A stretch of DNA of 64,000 nucleotides, from positions 2,172,501-2,236,500 of the forward strand of contig JAHRBS010000006.1 of assembly GCA_024305745.1 (NCBI GenBank), read 5' to 3'. The translations under genes and the position numbers were made by a program. A model generated the notes under the pieces. That model saw only the letters and a list, made by a program, of their open reading frames with translations. It did no database searches and was not told where the DNA came from. This document shows, one piece after another, positions 1 to 13,473 of the stretch (the first letter of the stretch is position 1; each line of letters begins with the position of its first letter). Source of the DNA: Polyporus tsugae. Taxonomy: Eukaryota; Basidiomycota; Agaricomycetes; Polyporales; Polyporaceae.

Positions 1-3000
1 TTCTCCACTCGTCCTTGTCGCGCTCCGACGCTCACCTCGGACACTGCTAGTCGCCGACTGGCTGCCGTCTGCCGTTGGGCGCGCCGACACCCTCCTCTTT
101 CGGTCCCGGAGGCGCGATCTGGATCTTCCCACGCGCGCAGACTCGCGTCCGACTTCTCCTCGTCTTCCGCGTGTTCGGGATTCCCTTTTGCACGTTGCCC
201 ACCACAGAGCACAGAGAGCGAGAGCGAGAGAGGTCGTCGCAGAACACAGCAGCGTCCGCTGCGCTCTTCACGTCCGCCGCTCTACTAATCACTCGGCTAA
301 GCACCCATCTCCTTTGAGTTAACCTGTCCGCGCTCTCACGTGTCCATCCTTCCTATGGTCGTTTCTTCGCACCGACGCCCTCTTCTTCTCCTCACACCCC
401 CTTTCCTCGGGCCCTGCTCACCGCGGTATCGGGAAATGCTGTTCCGTCCTCCAACCTACGGCCTCCATGATGTCCTGACAATCTGGTCAGCTCATGTCAC
501 CTCCGCAGCGTCTGGAACTCCTGTCCCCCTCGTTCCCTTTCGGATGTTTCGTCCTCGGCTTTCTCTCGCGATTCGCCTTACACGCCAACACTATTCGGGC
601 TGTCCCGGAGCGCCTCTAGACTGTTATGCACCGATCGCCAGTCCGAGCAGATCGCGCTAATCGCCACCCGTATATCTCCAAAGAGGGCGAACGCATGGTT
701 TTCTCTCCTTGAAACGAGAAGAAGCAGCGACATGTGTCCTCGCGCTCACGGCCCGCCCTCCCTTACCCCTCGGACGCCGGTTCGAGCGCGAGACCCTTCT
801 TAGGAACACGCCCCTTTTAGCCGAGGACAGCGGCCGCCAGGCCCCTCGTCGTCGTACACTACCAATACTTAAGTACTGTCACTCCACACTGTTTCGCGCT
901 GACAGTTGGCTCATATGAATTTTCGGCTGATTCCAGACTTTGTCAGTGCGTCCGCGTCATTCCTGGCTCCAAGCGCTGCAAAGTGACGCGCAGAGCTGGA
1001 CGGCGCTGTGTATGTAAGTACGTATACCTGAGGCGCACTACTCCTAACGTAAGTACGTAGGTCATGCACGCCACATCTGGCAGTTGGCCATGCGGCGGGT
1101 GTAGTCACCTCTCGCGACAGCGCTGTAGCACAAATTGGCCATATACAGTAGGCAGTTCGTGGAAACCTTGTCGCATGGACGTATGGATTTGCATGCTGCT
1201 GGGTCGCAATTACGTTGACGGACCCCCCTTTGTTTGCAGAGTACGTAACCCATTTCAACCTCCTTCGCGAGCTCGAGGCCAAGCCCACGTCGCCCTCCAT
1301 GTCACGCTCGCGTCCTGGCGCCGGCAGTCCTACTTGCCGTCTTTTACTTCGCTCATTTCTCCCCCAATTGGCCTCTGTCCGACAGCCACTGAGCCAGGCC
1401 CTGCCAAGGCCCTGCACCCACTTCTTCGCCGCGTCACGGGCGAGCCGATCCCCAAGTCCTGGCTGCGTACCAAAAGCGCAATATGGGAGGTGGCTACGGT
1501 CCGCCATGGCGCGGGAGCGGGGCGCCCTTTCGTGGTAAGGCTGCTCTCCCGGTCGATAGCAACGTGTTTCGACGGTGGCGACGGTGGCGGCGGTACCCCG
1601 GGCCGCCACTGCGGGCGGTGGTGGGCTCCATATGCGCCTTCTGCTCAGATTCTGATTGGGGCCCCAAAATGGGGGCATGCACTGCAAAGGCATCAGTTGT
1701 TTCGGCATGTCGGAAAGGCTGTGGAATTGATGAAGATCGCCTTGGGATTTCCCACTCCAGGTGGGTGGTTCGGAACGGTGCGGAAAACATACCAGATGAT
1801 CCAAGCCTTTCCAGATACAGGTCCCGGAATCGCCCAAGTTGCCTGACCCCTTTCCATCAAGAGAAAGCTTGCGAGAACATGTCCGTTTTTAGAGCATTCA
1901 CGTTACTTTTTCGCTTGGAGAAAACACTGATTTTCTTGCACCCATTGCAGCCGGGCCGACAGTCCTGGCATTCCAAGGGAATTCCAAGGGAGGAAATCCT
2001 TCGGAAGTTCGAGTACGTCTCAACGTTTCTATAGCGTTTCCCAACGAATGAAAAGAAGAACACACAGGAGATGGAGGAGACCCATCCTTACGACAACATT
2101 CGCAAAGAAGTTCCCCATATGCATATAGGCCTACGGCCTAGTTGCCCGTCGTGTAGGTTAGCATTTCTTTTGTTCCGGCGGCACGCTAGAAGCACACCTC
2201 GGACGGGTCTGAGATTGAGCATCGGCTGAGAGAGATCAATCCGACTCAGAGTAACCGAAGAAGCGCGAGCGCGACGTGTTAACCGTTGACCAAACACGGT
2301 GCTGGTTTCGTAGTCACTGGCAAACTGTCCTCTCCAGGCTGCAACGGTCATCGTCTCCATCTTTCGTAAGGACATTTCGATGTTGATCAGTTCGCCTCCT
2401 GAGCCGTGGTCTGAATTGACTCAGACGGTTTTTCTAGGGCATGGACGACTGCGGTGCACATGGTTACTCTCCGCCAGTACCAAATTGAGCAACATTATTC
2501 CTTCGTTTCCCAGCGTTTCCCTCGACTGTCCGTGTACAGACAACGCGCGCCGATCACAACGGCACCTCGCTCTGTTCAGGAGATGGGGTCGGCCGGTAAT
2601 GTTCAGATCGGTGACCAACTCCAAGCTCAGCGATCGTGCCCAGGCGCAGTTGGACCTCACGACCGAAATAAGAACCAACAACATTGCGGTTGCATACTAA
2701 ATGGCTTGCTATAGTGATCGGCATGACGATGAGCTCTATCGAACAGGAGTGACCGACTGGAGCTCTGGACCACTGTGGTGACATGTGCTCTCATGTCGAC
2801 CTCCATGCAACGCTCGCAGCATCCCTCGAAGTCTTCCTTCGATCCCACCCCGTCCAACGCTCGTGCCTCGTTCAATCTCCTCGAGCTCCAAGACATGCGG
2901 ACGCGCATGTCAGCCAAGAATTCCGAATTATCGTGGCACCCCAGCACAGCTCTCACCCATCCACGCTGCATCCACGACGTCCCGTTCCCAGCTTCTGACA

Positions 3001-6000
3001 TGGCTGGGCTCGTCCACGCGATTCGACCACACGCCCGCTCCGCAATCCGGCGACCCAGACGCTCGATCGCGAGCTTTCAAGCGCTCCTCGCATGAGTATG
3101 TACTGTACCGTGACATGTACTTACAGTACTGCTTCTGATCAAGGAGCTCGACTCGATCGTGAAAACGCGAGTTGATTAGTAGTAAGCCTCACCTGGCACT
3201 CAAGACTCGCGCAAGGAGCTCGCAATAAGTGAATGTTAGCAGACTACTCAACTACGAGTCGGGGTTGACGCGGACGTTACGACGGTCGAGGTCGAAGTGA
3301 ATATCGTCTAGACTCGCGATCAGCTGCAGGCGCCGTGGTCGTCTCTCGACCGGCGCTCGTCCTGGGTCCTCGGCCTCCGACAAATCGAAAATGACTGATC
3401 TGATCCCCGCCAGACCTGCTCTTGGATGCGCGGGTGCCAGATGACCGGGCCCCTGAGGATATTTGCGCGTGACACTGACAGGAGCCTGAGAGGCGAACGG
3501 TCGGTGTCAGTTGGAACTTCGGATGGCCGCCTGCATGGACTCTGGCCTCGCTGAACCGCGGAAAGCGTTGCTGAGAGTGTTGTGAGCGTGCCGTAAGTAC
3601 GATCGATGGGTTGGTGAGCCCAGATCGGGAAGCTTCACTACTTACAACAAGGTTGCGGCGGCTGACTATTGCTAGTTACCCTTCGAACTTCCCTCTCAGA
3701 CTTCGGGGTTACCGCACCGCCGTTGTTGAGCCTGCTGTGCGCCATTTATCATGGATTTTTGTGAGATTGAAGTCTTCCTGCGCTTGTGAGCTGTCGGTCC
3801 TGCTATCTCGTTCGGACGCCAGACCGGTTAGGTACGTACCCGACTCCCAGCCTCCTGATATATTCCTGCATGCCAGTGACAAAGAAGTTCGCCGGTTCCT
3901 ACGCTGCTGGCATTGACGATATAATCTGAGAATCTGTCCTAAAGAGCCCCAGAACCTTCGCGAGGATAACTACTAGTACTGGATCTGTTGCGAGATCTGG
4001 CAAGGCCCGGGAACGCCCGAGGTGGGTAATGCTGTGTTCTTGTGTTACCAACTGAGTAAGCACGCGCCTAGGCAGAGTCGGTTTGCGAGTGGAATCGCGT
4101 CAGCGCAAATCCACTGCCGCTGCTGCGCCTCCCGCCCCTCCGAAACTCAATCGTCCGGGGCTTGGAGCCGCCGGTGGCCAGAAGAACAAAGCGATGAGAA
4201 GGCAGGCCCCGGGGACTCTCTCATCGAAATTATATGTAGTAGAGTCTAGTGTATTCGAGAGGGAGCTGGGCTGGATGCGTCCTGAGCCCGAAGGCACTGC
4301 AGGATCCGCCCGACCGCGAGGAAAAAAAACTTGACATAGAAGAAAAGAAGAACAAGAACACTGCATCGCCGCAGCCTCGGCTCCGCTCTGCGCACGGAAA
4401 ACAAGTTCGATGGAGTGACAGAAGCATAGCGGCCATGCGGGTGGGGTGGGGTCCGTCTGCACCAGCGCCACCGCTGATTTTATGGTTCAGAGGTCGGGGC
4501 GCAGCACCGCGCATGGCCACCGGTGGAGTGGACGTGCTGAAATTCGCGAGAGCATACGTGGATATGCACGTTTAAAGTCAACCGCAAAGCGTGTCCTTCA
4601 CGTCAAGGGGGAAGAGGTGGCAGTCGGACCTATGCCATGCCCGCCGCACACACGAGCACACCATCCTTCCCCTCTTCTTTTCCTGAATGTAATACAAAAA
4701 CAGACACATGAATTGCATCGGTTGAGGTCTGGAAAGGTTGGGTTGTGTTTGACATACGGGCTCGGGGGCTGCGGGGTGGAGATAAACGAGTTGTCATTGC
4801 GCTCCCAGCAAAGATGGTCGTGTGATGTACAATTTGATACCTGTCTGCACGATCTAACTTCAGAAAGTCATTTGTTGGTAGGTTCCCTTGGCATCGGTGA
4901 CTTGAGGAGGCCGGGCGTCCAGTGTCGTGAGGGGTTACTCAAGGAGGTGACGAGAGCGGGCTGGACTGACGGTATGGAGGGAAGGCGTCGATGCTCGTCG
5001 TTCCTTCTGTCGGCCCTGTTCGAGATACGACCTATCTCGTGTCAAAGTGGAGCACGGGGAGACGGGAATGCGGGGAGGGGACGCTCGACTAGAAGGCCAG
5101 AGGCGTGCAGGGAAGCGCAAGGCGTAAGGGAACAATCGTCGAGAAACGCCTTAGATCCCGTGAAGTGGGCAAGTGACAACATGTTAAATCAGAGCGCTCC
5201 AACCATGCTCGGTTTGGAACCTGGAAGTCCGTCAGCGAGGACAGCACGAGGATACGGGCTGCGAGGCGACGTACGAAGCGACGTCTGATGACGTCCTGAC
5301 GCTGCTCATCGGCCGCGCGAACAACGGCAAACGAGGGGCGAAGCTGGTTCCCAACATCCCAAGCCTTCTTGTTGCCACCCTTCACGCGGAGAGGACCCTG
5401 GACCGAACGCTGAAACCGCGTGGGGATGGTTGAGCACCTCACGTAAAGGTGTGCGCCCACGCGCCCTCTTCACGGAAACGGCGTTCGGTGCCGCGAAACT
5501 CGCCATGCTGAGCGCTGACCTGGTGCGAAGTGGTGGAGCATCGTACACCCGCGCCGAAAAGAACGTAAATTTTGTTTCTGCGGAGGCGACGACAAGCGCC
5601 ATCGTCCACGATATTTCCGGAAGCGGAGTCGATAGAATACTCACATGGATACCTCAGTCAATGTCCATCGTGGCCAACTTGTCTTCTTTTGCCGCTGAGG
5701 AAGAGGATGTTGTAAACTGGCAGCTATGGAAGGAGCATACGAATAAGGCAGTGTAAGTGTAAAATTGTAAATGTAAATGTGTAGCCCTGGATGCGCGTTT
5801 CTGCGAAAGGATGCAAACTGCAGATCAGCGTCAAATCGTCATGGTTTTGAACACATATGGTTTTGAACACATACTAAATAGGAGAAAGTCGCTGGAGGCT
5901 AGTGGATCTGGAAACAGCACATGCTCTTTGATCCACGTGAAGCCAAAGTGACAACGTGGTTGGGAACATTGGACAAGATTTTGGGGCCAACCAATATCTT

Positions 6001-8323
6001 CATGGGAACTCATCGTGCGCCAGTAAGGGGCTGGTTAATGCGTTCAAACTGCATGTGGGCCGAAGGACGCCGCTAAATTAGGAAAGGGACCGGCTTCGAG
6101 ACTGTTTGGGAACATCGGATGCGATTTGCGCAACGGCGAAGGCACACTGCCGGAGATCAGGAATCAGCAATGGCAGCGACGAGCATGATAGAGAAGACAG
6201 ACGGTCATCGATACGCGACGATGCGGCGGACATTATGGGACGGGCATCTGCGCCGCAGGACGCGGGTATGCAATGGTATCTGTCCCTGACTCTCAGCACG
6301 GCGTCAGTCCAAAGCGGTTTCTTCCACGCCGTTGCGCAAGGCATAGCGGTTAGAATTTGCTAGGACGCTGCGAGTTCAGGAGTGTCAGGGGGCGTATTGA
6401 GAACACATAGCCGAAAGGCGTCTTGACGGTTTTGTTCAACATGAATGATCCGTGCTGCACCAGGAAATAATCAATCAAACCACTAGCAGACTGCCTCTTG
6501 TCGGTACATGCCGCGCAGTGTTTATTCAACCGGGCACAGTAACGAGAGTCCTTCACCCGCGACGCATGAAATCAAAGCGCTTCCGGAGTCGTGCGTGGTC
6601 GGCGAATGCTCGTTCGGCGCTTGATTGGCCACCCAAAGCTGAAACGTCGGAGGCAATTCTGAGAACGGCTGACCAATATCCAGGATACACTATCCATGAG
6701 CTACCTGTCAGCCTGGATTGGGCTTGAATGGTCAAGAAAACCAAAAAAGCTCCCGTACCTTTCCCCTGAACCGGGTTCTCGAGAATATCCTGGCGCCCAC
6801 CGAATTCGGGAGGATCATGGCATAAACCTATGAGAACGCCGTGGGATCGGGGAGGAGCCAGCAATGCATTCAAGCGCACGAGAGCTGGAAATCGACGGGA
6901 TAGATGTGATAATGGTCCAGGTGAAGTTTTGGGTGAGGGTCTGAACCAAGTCTTCGGAGATCTGAACAGCCACCCCGGCCGTTTGTCGCCGCAGTCGAGC
7001 GTCCCGATATGACGGGCGCTTCCCAGCCCTCTTAGCCCCCGAGTCCTGGAAGTTCAATTCATGCTCCGCGTGTCCGCTTTGCCATTTGAATATTCAAGGT
7101 GTACATAGGAATGCTTACAGAGGGGCTAGCCTAGAAAAGAAAAAATGAAGATGTCTTATCGATCGCTGTTTAAATGATTTCATATTCTGTGCTACTTTGT
7201 GACCAAGTCCGAGTCTCAACTGAGCATTCGACGCCGGGATAGGGACTGTCTATCAGACGAACGGTTCGACACCAGTAATGACCCAGTTAAGTCGGAAGAC
7301 GCAGGAGACGCCACATGCTCAAACTGATGTGTCACTGCCCTGCAACGGATAATAAACTCGAAAAAAAAATTATGTGCGAGATAGATCCCGTGGGACCGCA
7401 ATCGGGATTGATGAGGATCTATGCAGACCTATGCCCATGTTGAAGGGACGTGAGCAACATGAACAAATTATGGGAGCATCGAGGGTGAACTCGCGGAATT
7501 CGGGGCGACTGCATACAACCCGGCCGAGATCGATGATTTTAACCATGAAGGCATATACGAGAACCAACGTGACTCGGAGAAGTTGGAAGGAATAATTATC
7601 CTCAAACCCTACCGCAATGGGCTGTTGGAGAGATGCTAATATGCGAATTGGCCGATGCAAAGATCAAGACTTGTACTCATCGATTTCAGGAAAGCAAAGG
7701 TGAGCCAGGACAACTGCCGCCGTTCGCAGTCTCAACGTAAGGTGGAATGCAACAAAATGCTATGTAGTGTTCTTTTGTCGCGGCATGATTATGAGGTCTA
7801 CAATACCTCAGCCAAATGTAAGAATTATTGAAGACGAAATACGAAGCGTGGTTGATCACCAGAAATGTTGGAAGTCTGGTTTCGAGCTCGACTCAGCCGA
7901 TCGAGGCAGAGGACTACTTAGTCTTCATGCGACTGCGAGGATGCAGATGTAGCGGAGCCGTAACAAGAGGAAAAAAAAAAAGTAGGTTTTATGTGAGGCC
8001 AGAGTTGACATGAACGAAGGTCGCAATCACACTGCAGCTGGCTGGTGGATAGTGACAAGTCACGGAACTCGAAGCTTGCCCCCGGCCACTCGCCAAGGTA
8101 CATAATCGCGGCCCGTGCCGGGCCACCACCAGCTCGACGAATTCGGCAGGGAAAGGCGCTTATGTATAGCGATGAGCGCCAACGCGTGAAATGCAACCGT
8201 CCGTCCTCCTTGTGCTCGAAACGACACTCATCTTCTGCAGCTTCATCCCTTGTTCTAGCCTGCTCACGATAACAAGAGAACCTGATAACCCTCACACAGA
8301 ACAAAATTACTAAGGAAAACGAT
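1..8323. other. Gene-poor stretch, no supported gene
   Basis: Over 8 kb I find no reading frame or spliced set of frames that resembles a known protein family. The longest open frames lie at about 911-1846 and overlap each other on both strands with arginine/serine/proline-rich, shadow-like translations. The stretch holds short repeats such as a duplicated GTAAGTACGTA near 1014 and 1050 and a 16-bp tandem duplication at 5841-5872. Non-coding transcripts or heavily decayed repeats cannot be excluded by eye. Confidence 0.6.
5841..5872. repeat. Two-copy 16-bp tandem duplication
   Basis: The unit ATGGTTTTGAACACAT occurs twice head to tail with no mismatch. It lies in non-coding DNA and looks like a simple local duplication; no function is implied. 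Confidence 0.85.
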
Positions 8324-9131
8324 ATGTCCTCTCGCGGAAAAGTGCTTGACTGGTTCAAACCCCTACGAAGCGAGGCCCTCGCACGACTACGTATTAACAC
8401 TGTTGGGCTGGTCAGCCTCACCGTCCTCGCCAACCTCCTGCCTGTGCCTTCTCCGTGGAGAGCCTTGGATGTAGTATGGGGTCAGAGCATGGGGAATGGA
8501 CCATATTATTATGTCTGCGCCGCCGGTGAGCCCCACAATTGTCTGCCGTTGGGGATTCGCGACTGAGTGCGTTGCAGAATTGCTCATGTTAAGTGTGCTT
8601 GCCTTGAATGTGCTGCAAGCAGCGTACGCGCTGCAGTATCCCCGTGCCCCTCTCCCTCCCCCACCGTCCCCTGCAAAACATCCGAAGAACACGCCCTTGT
8701 CGCCTGCCACACGTCAGTGGCGTCTCCAAGGGCCGACCCCTACGGTACGTGTTTGTCGTTTCGCTTCTCGCGAATCGCGCCCTGAAGATTGTCTGGGTGT
8801 TGCACAGTCAACTCCACAGCGACAGAAAGCGTTCTCCACCTATGCCCCTTCTCCTGTTTCGACACCCTCCCGCACGCTCAACTACACATTCCGTCCAACG
8901 TCCTCACAGCCCGATGCATCCTTTGTCTCCTCTGTGTCCTCTGTTCCCGGCTCGCCCGCGTCGCCTCTAGCAGCGTACCGAGGACGTCATAGCGCGTCTG
9001 TGGGTCGTACGTATTCTCAAGGCTTTGCCAACGCAGACCACCATGCTGATGCGTGCTTTTGCTTAGGTGCTTTCGATGGTTCTCTGCTGGGCCAGCTGGC
9101 GAAAGATGAATCGGATGACGAGGAATCATGA
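8324..9131 (+). CDS. Pom34-like nuclear pore membrane protein
   Basis: Predicted small membrane protein of about 195 aa, similar in plan to fungal Pom34-type nuclear pore complex components (NPCC family), which help anchor the pore in the nuclear envelope. Exons read as 8324-8480, 8578-8744, 8808-9006 and 9067-9131; their total length is divisible by three. Two hydrophobic segments are visible, around residues 25-45 (GLVSLTVLANLLPVP) and 53-70 (LLMLSVLALNVLQAAYAL). They are followed by a proline-rich linker (PRAPLPPPPSPAK), a Ser/Thr/Pro-rich stretch and an acidic end (DESDDEES). The phrase SPLAAYRGRH and the closing FDGSLLGQLA block fit what I recall of basidiomycete homologues. The ATG begins MSSRGKVLDWF. 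The first intron is the least certain: another acceptor near 8530 would change about 15 residues and does not keep phase. Family placement is by recognition only. Confidence 0.72.
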
Positions 9132-10297
9132 TGTTCATGCTTGGGTATCCCACATACGCTTCGCACTGGTGTACATGCTATGTCTACCGTGACAGGTATC
9201 AATCCCATAGATTGTTGTTTTCTCGCACGCTGTCTTCGTTCGTGCGCACTGTGTTGGGCATCGTGGAGTCTCTTCACGGCATAATTACTGTCGAAGTGGG
9301 TCGAGCCCCCCACATGGCCCGTCGGCCTTATCTACGCGACGACCGTGTGCTGAAGGAGTACGGCAACTCGGTCACATGACCTGCGACGCGCTTCATTAAC
9401 GGGCGTCCAGTTCTCGAGCATTGTTCAACAACTTGGCCACGGACTACCACCACCCTCCTACGAGCCTCCTCCCCTCCCAGCCCCAAACTCAAAACCCCTA
9501 GTATGGAAGAGTAGTGAGTGTCCTTTTCGCATTCTTCCTTCGCAGCATGGCAGACAGCTGGGTTCTGTCGGAGGTGACGACGCGTGTTCCGCCAATCACC
9601 CGCGACGCGAGGCTGCTACCATCCACATGAGACGCGTCGAGATCGATGTTACGGCATCGACGACGTCCTGTCAGATACCCTCCTCTGTAAAGACGCGTTC
9701 GCCGCCGCTTGCGATTACGGGTAGATGATAACGAAAAACCGTGGGCAACCACGCGAAGGCACAACCATCAACGTGCATTGCATCCTGCGACGCTTGTATA
9801 CGCGTGTTGATTGAGGAGTATAATCCCCTTGGTTCCCTCAAGCCATTGTCCTTTGTATGTTGGGTGTCGATGTTCGTTTGTATGTGAATGGCAAAGGATG
9901 AGGTAGCAGGTGTCTTCGGAAACCCACTATCCCCTGGCGTCCGAGGACACCTGCATGCATATTCTTTGTTAGTCGTCCTTGTCTCTCGGCGTCTGTGGTT
10001 ACCTTGCCGCATCTTCTGTGGTTCTATTCTTCTGTCCGAGTCCCAATTAGGCAGTCCTGTCGTCCTAATTGGACTCTGTCCACCATGACTCGTCGCCGCG
10101 TGCGTGTACTTCTAGCGTGTAATAATTGTCTTGCAGCCGGCGTAAATTTGCGGACTCTGGCTTGTACCCCGACCTGGTCCCTTTGCGACCGAAAGCCAGC
10201 AAGTCTGCTGCAGCCCCTCCTCCATCTCAAAGTGTGATCGTAAGTCCCTACTTCGATAAAGATGGTTTGGCATGCTGACAGAGAGTTGCAGAGCATC
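9132..10297. other. Intergenic, upstream of the SNF2 gene
   Basis: No protein family is recognised. At about 10130-10238 an open stretch reads (R)KFADSGLYPDLVPLRPKAS and splices in frame through a GTAAGT...TTGCAG intron (10239-10290) to the SNF2 ATG at 10298. It is probably a 5' coding exon of that gene, but I could not join it in frame to an upstream ATG (the candidate at 10085 is out of phase). Confidence 0.5.
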
Positions 10298-13103
10298 ATG
10301 TCGACTGCCAGCGAGTCTTCCCCCGAATCGGTGAGAGTCAACAAGAAGGCACCCAGGGCAGCCATCGTCATTTCATCGGACGAAGAGGACGACTTCTCGT
10401 ACGTTCGCTAGAAAGCTTCGATGCGGCGACCGTATGGGTAGCTAACCCCGGCACGCTAGGTCACCGTCACCACCGCCCCGGTCCCAGCCTGTGAACAACG
10501 TGCAACCTAGAATCACGAGCTCTCAACAGGCTGGCTTTTCCAAGCCTCCCGTATCTGTCCCCGTTCCCACTCAGCCCAAGATCCAACGGCTGCCAGGATA
10601 CATTCAATCGAGCTTGTCACAGCCCCCAATCGGGTCCTCGTCCCAGGCCCATCATGACCAAGAGGAGAAAATCGAGATCCCGAACATCGTCGACGTGGAC
10701 GACCGCAATTTGAGTCAGGCCGACACCGAGAAGGCGTTGCGTGACTTGGTCGCGGAAACGTATAACGACAGCGACGTCGAGTACAAGATCGAGGACGCGA
10801 CTGTGGAAGGATTCCGCGACGGCATCCTGCTGCTGCCGCATCAGATCAAAAGCCGGCAGTGGATGGCGGAGCGCGAGTCCGGGAAGAAGACCGGTGGTAT
10901 CCTCGCTGACGACATGGGGTGCGTGCATGGCTGTTTCTGGGTCTGGGTGGTGTTGCTGACTGCGCGACAGTCTCGGCAAGACTGTGTCAACCTTGACGCG
11001 GATAGTTGAAGGTCGACCGTCCAGTAAGGACAAGAAGGCTGGATGGTCTGGATCTACGCTGTACGTTTCTGCGGATTGGTTGGCACGCTGTAGGATTTCT
11101 GATCGCGTTAACTCTAGTATCATCGCTCCTGTGTCCCTCGTGTCCCAATGGGAAAGCGAAGTCAAAAAGTACACGTCTGGACTCCGAGTTATTCAACACC
11201 ACGGACCAAGCCGTACGACCGGTAAAATTTCACCTTTGCTCTCATGGTCGCTTTGCTGATAGCTGGTCCTGAAAGACCCCGCCGAGCTCGAGAGGGCCCA
11301 TATCGTGGTCACGTCGTATTCCACAGTCACGTCTGAGTATGGTGTCTTTACGCCCGCCGCCAAGGACGAGGGAAAGGGAAAGGGCAAGTCCAAGAAGAAG
11401 ACCTTGCAGGAGAGCGATTCCGACGAGGACTCGGACGACTTCACGAAGCGTATCAAGTCCTCGACTAGGCGCGGCAAGCAGAAGGACGCGTTGTTGAAGG
11501 TGAAGTGGTGGCGCGTCGTTCTTGGTTCGTTCTTGTTTTATCCACGGTAGGGTCAAGCACTAATTGCGAGACAGACGAGGCTCACAACATCAAGAACCGG
11601 AACACGAAGGCAGCGATTGCTTGTTGTGCGCTCGATTCTAAGTTCCGGTGGTGTCTCACCGGTACTCCTATGTGAGTTGGATAGCTCAGTTCATGGTACC
11701 AGGCGCTCATAAATCTTTCAATAGGCAGAACAATGTGGAGGAGATCTACTCCCTCATCAAGTTCCTTCGGATCAGCCCGCTCAATGACTGGGGCACGTTT
11801 AGCTCCTCCATTGCCAAACCCGTCAAGGCCGGCAAACCCGTTCGTGCGCTCAAGCGTCTCCAGGTGCGTCGTTCATGGTATCTTTCTACATCCGACGACA
11901 TCTAAGTTCGGTGATACTCAGGTCGTCCTCCGCGTGATCATGCTCCGGCGGACTAAGACGACAATTGTCAACGGCAAACCTATTCTTGACCTCCCAGCAC
12001 GGCTGGTGAACGTCGTCGAGTGCGAGTTCAACCACGTGGAGCGTGAATTTTACAACTCGGTCGAGCAGAAGGTCCAGAGCAGCCTCGAGCAGCTGCAGCA
12101 GGGCGATATCAACAAGGCATACACCTCCGTCCTCGTGCTTCTGTTGCGTCTCCGGCAGGCGTGCAACCACCCAGCCTTGATCTCCAAGGACTACAAGGGC
12201 GACCGCGAGGCGGTCGAGCCGAAGAGCGCAAGTCAGAATGAAGAGGGAGACGACCTTGCGGACATGCTCGCTAGTTTGGGTCTCGGCCGACCTTGTCAGG
12301 TGTGCCAGAAGCCACTGACGGAGGATAACACATGGAAGGAGGACGTGTGCGTGGATTGCGAGGATGTGTATCTCAAGGCGAAGAAGGCCGCGGCGAACCC
12401 GAACTCGGACTTGCCGCCGCACTCGAGCAAGACGCGGATGATCGTGAAGCTCCTGAGGGACACGGAGGAGCGGGGCGACGGCGAGAAGACGATCATCTTC
12501 TCGCAGTTCACGAGCATGCTGGACTTGATCGAGCCGTTCTTGAAGAGCGAGGGGATCAAGTTCGCTCGTTGTAAGTCCTCTTCCATCTTCTCCCGTGAGA
12601 AGGACGTGGTGCTGATGGAAAGGGGGCAGACGACGGGTCGATGAAGAAGGCCGAGCGCGACGCCTCGGTCGACAAGATCAGCAACAGCAAGTCGATCAAG
12701 GTCATCCTCATCTCGTTCAAGGCGGGCAGCACCGGCCTAAACCTGACGTCCTGCAACAACGTCATCCTCGTCGACCCGTGGTGGAACCCCGCGCTCGAGG
12801 ACCAGGCGTTCGACCGTGCCCACCGCTTCGGCCAGAAGCGCGCGGTCAACATCCACAAGCTTTCCGTCCCCGACAGCGTCGAGCAGCGCATCCTCGAGGT
12901 GTGTTCTATCCCCCTTATAAGCGGTCGCGTGGCTGATCTAGTATGGCTTTGTGGCGTTCGCGAAACAACAGCTCCAGGAGAAGAAGCGCGCGCTCGCTGC
13001 CGCGACGCTCTCCGGCGACAAGCTCAAGAACTTGCGCCTCGGCATCGACGAGCTTGTTGCGCTCTTCCGTGCCACAGGCCACGATGACGACGAGGAGGAC
13101 TAG
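10298..13103 (+). CDS. SNF2-family DNA-dependent ATPase/helicase (Rad5/Rad16-like)
   Basis: Nuclear Swi2/Snf2 translocase that uses ATP to move along DNA and remodel chromatin or repair intermediates. Ten exons (10298-10398, 10460-10918, 10971-11060, 11118-11221, 11276-11524, 11575-11671, 11725-11863, 11922-12570, 12630-12898, 12972-13103) sum to 762 codons plus stop. Motifs in order: acidic N-terminus (SSDEEDDFS); motif I DDMGLGKT, split by an intron; [13 protein letters not shown]; Walker B DEAH at about 11576; motif III LTGTPMQN; MLRRTK; then the C-terminal helicase lobe with [22 protein letters not shown] and [11 protein letters not shown]. Between the lobes a CQVC...CVDC pair at about 12295-12360 could bind one zinc. 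This suggests a reduced or absent RING compared with Rad5. The start is uncertain, since an in-frame upstream exon may exist. Family is firm; the exact orthologue (Rad5, Rad16 or Uls1 type) is not. Confidence 0.93.
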
Positions 13104-13473
13104 GGTAGTTCGATCGATATCTGCAGCATTTACCCGCCGGCATAGTTGGATTCGATGTATACCACTGTTCAGCCGGACTGATGTCGTCCCTGCTTTCTTG
13201 TTTTCTCTTGCTCTCCAGCTTCTACGTCTTCCACTTGTACCCCCTACCTACGCCTCATCGTAATGCTACCATCTTGAGCCTCTGTATCCACAGGAATGAC
13301 CGAAGCTTGATCTTGTCACACGGTGTGCTGCTGCAACGGCAAGTTACATATTACGTTAGCGCCGAGGGCGGCAATATTCTGAACAGCGGTCAATCACTGG
13401 GCGGATATCATCTTCCTTCCCCTCTCCCAACATCCACCTTAACAATGTCTGCTACGATGAGCAACACGCAACC
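13104..13473. other. Intergenic / 5' leader with overlapping uORF
   Basis: Short spacer between two co-directional genes. It contains the upstream ORF listed separately at 13445-13477 and no other feature I can support. Confidence 0.6.

Noticed and set aside
911..1846. Overlapping open frames of 308 codons (-) and 260 codons (+)
   Set aside because: They lie on opposite strands over the same DNA, have arginine/proline-rich composition typical of GC-rich shadow frames, and match no family I recognise.
6553..7057. Minus-strand frames (MRLNALLAPPRSHG..., MNFQDSGAKRAGK...) considered as a decayed retroelement
   Set aside because: I could not identify reverse transcriptase, integrase or protease motifs, nor long terminal repeats.
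10085..10110. ATG at 10085 (MTRRR...) as the first exon of the SNF2 gene
   Set aside because: None of the GT donors after it gives the phase needed for the RKFADSG exon, so I did not extend the gene to it.
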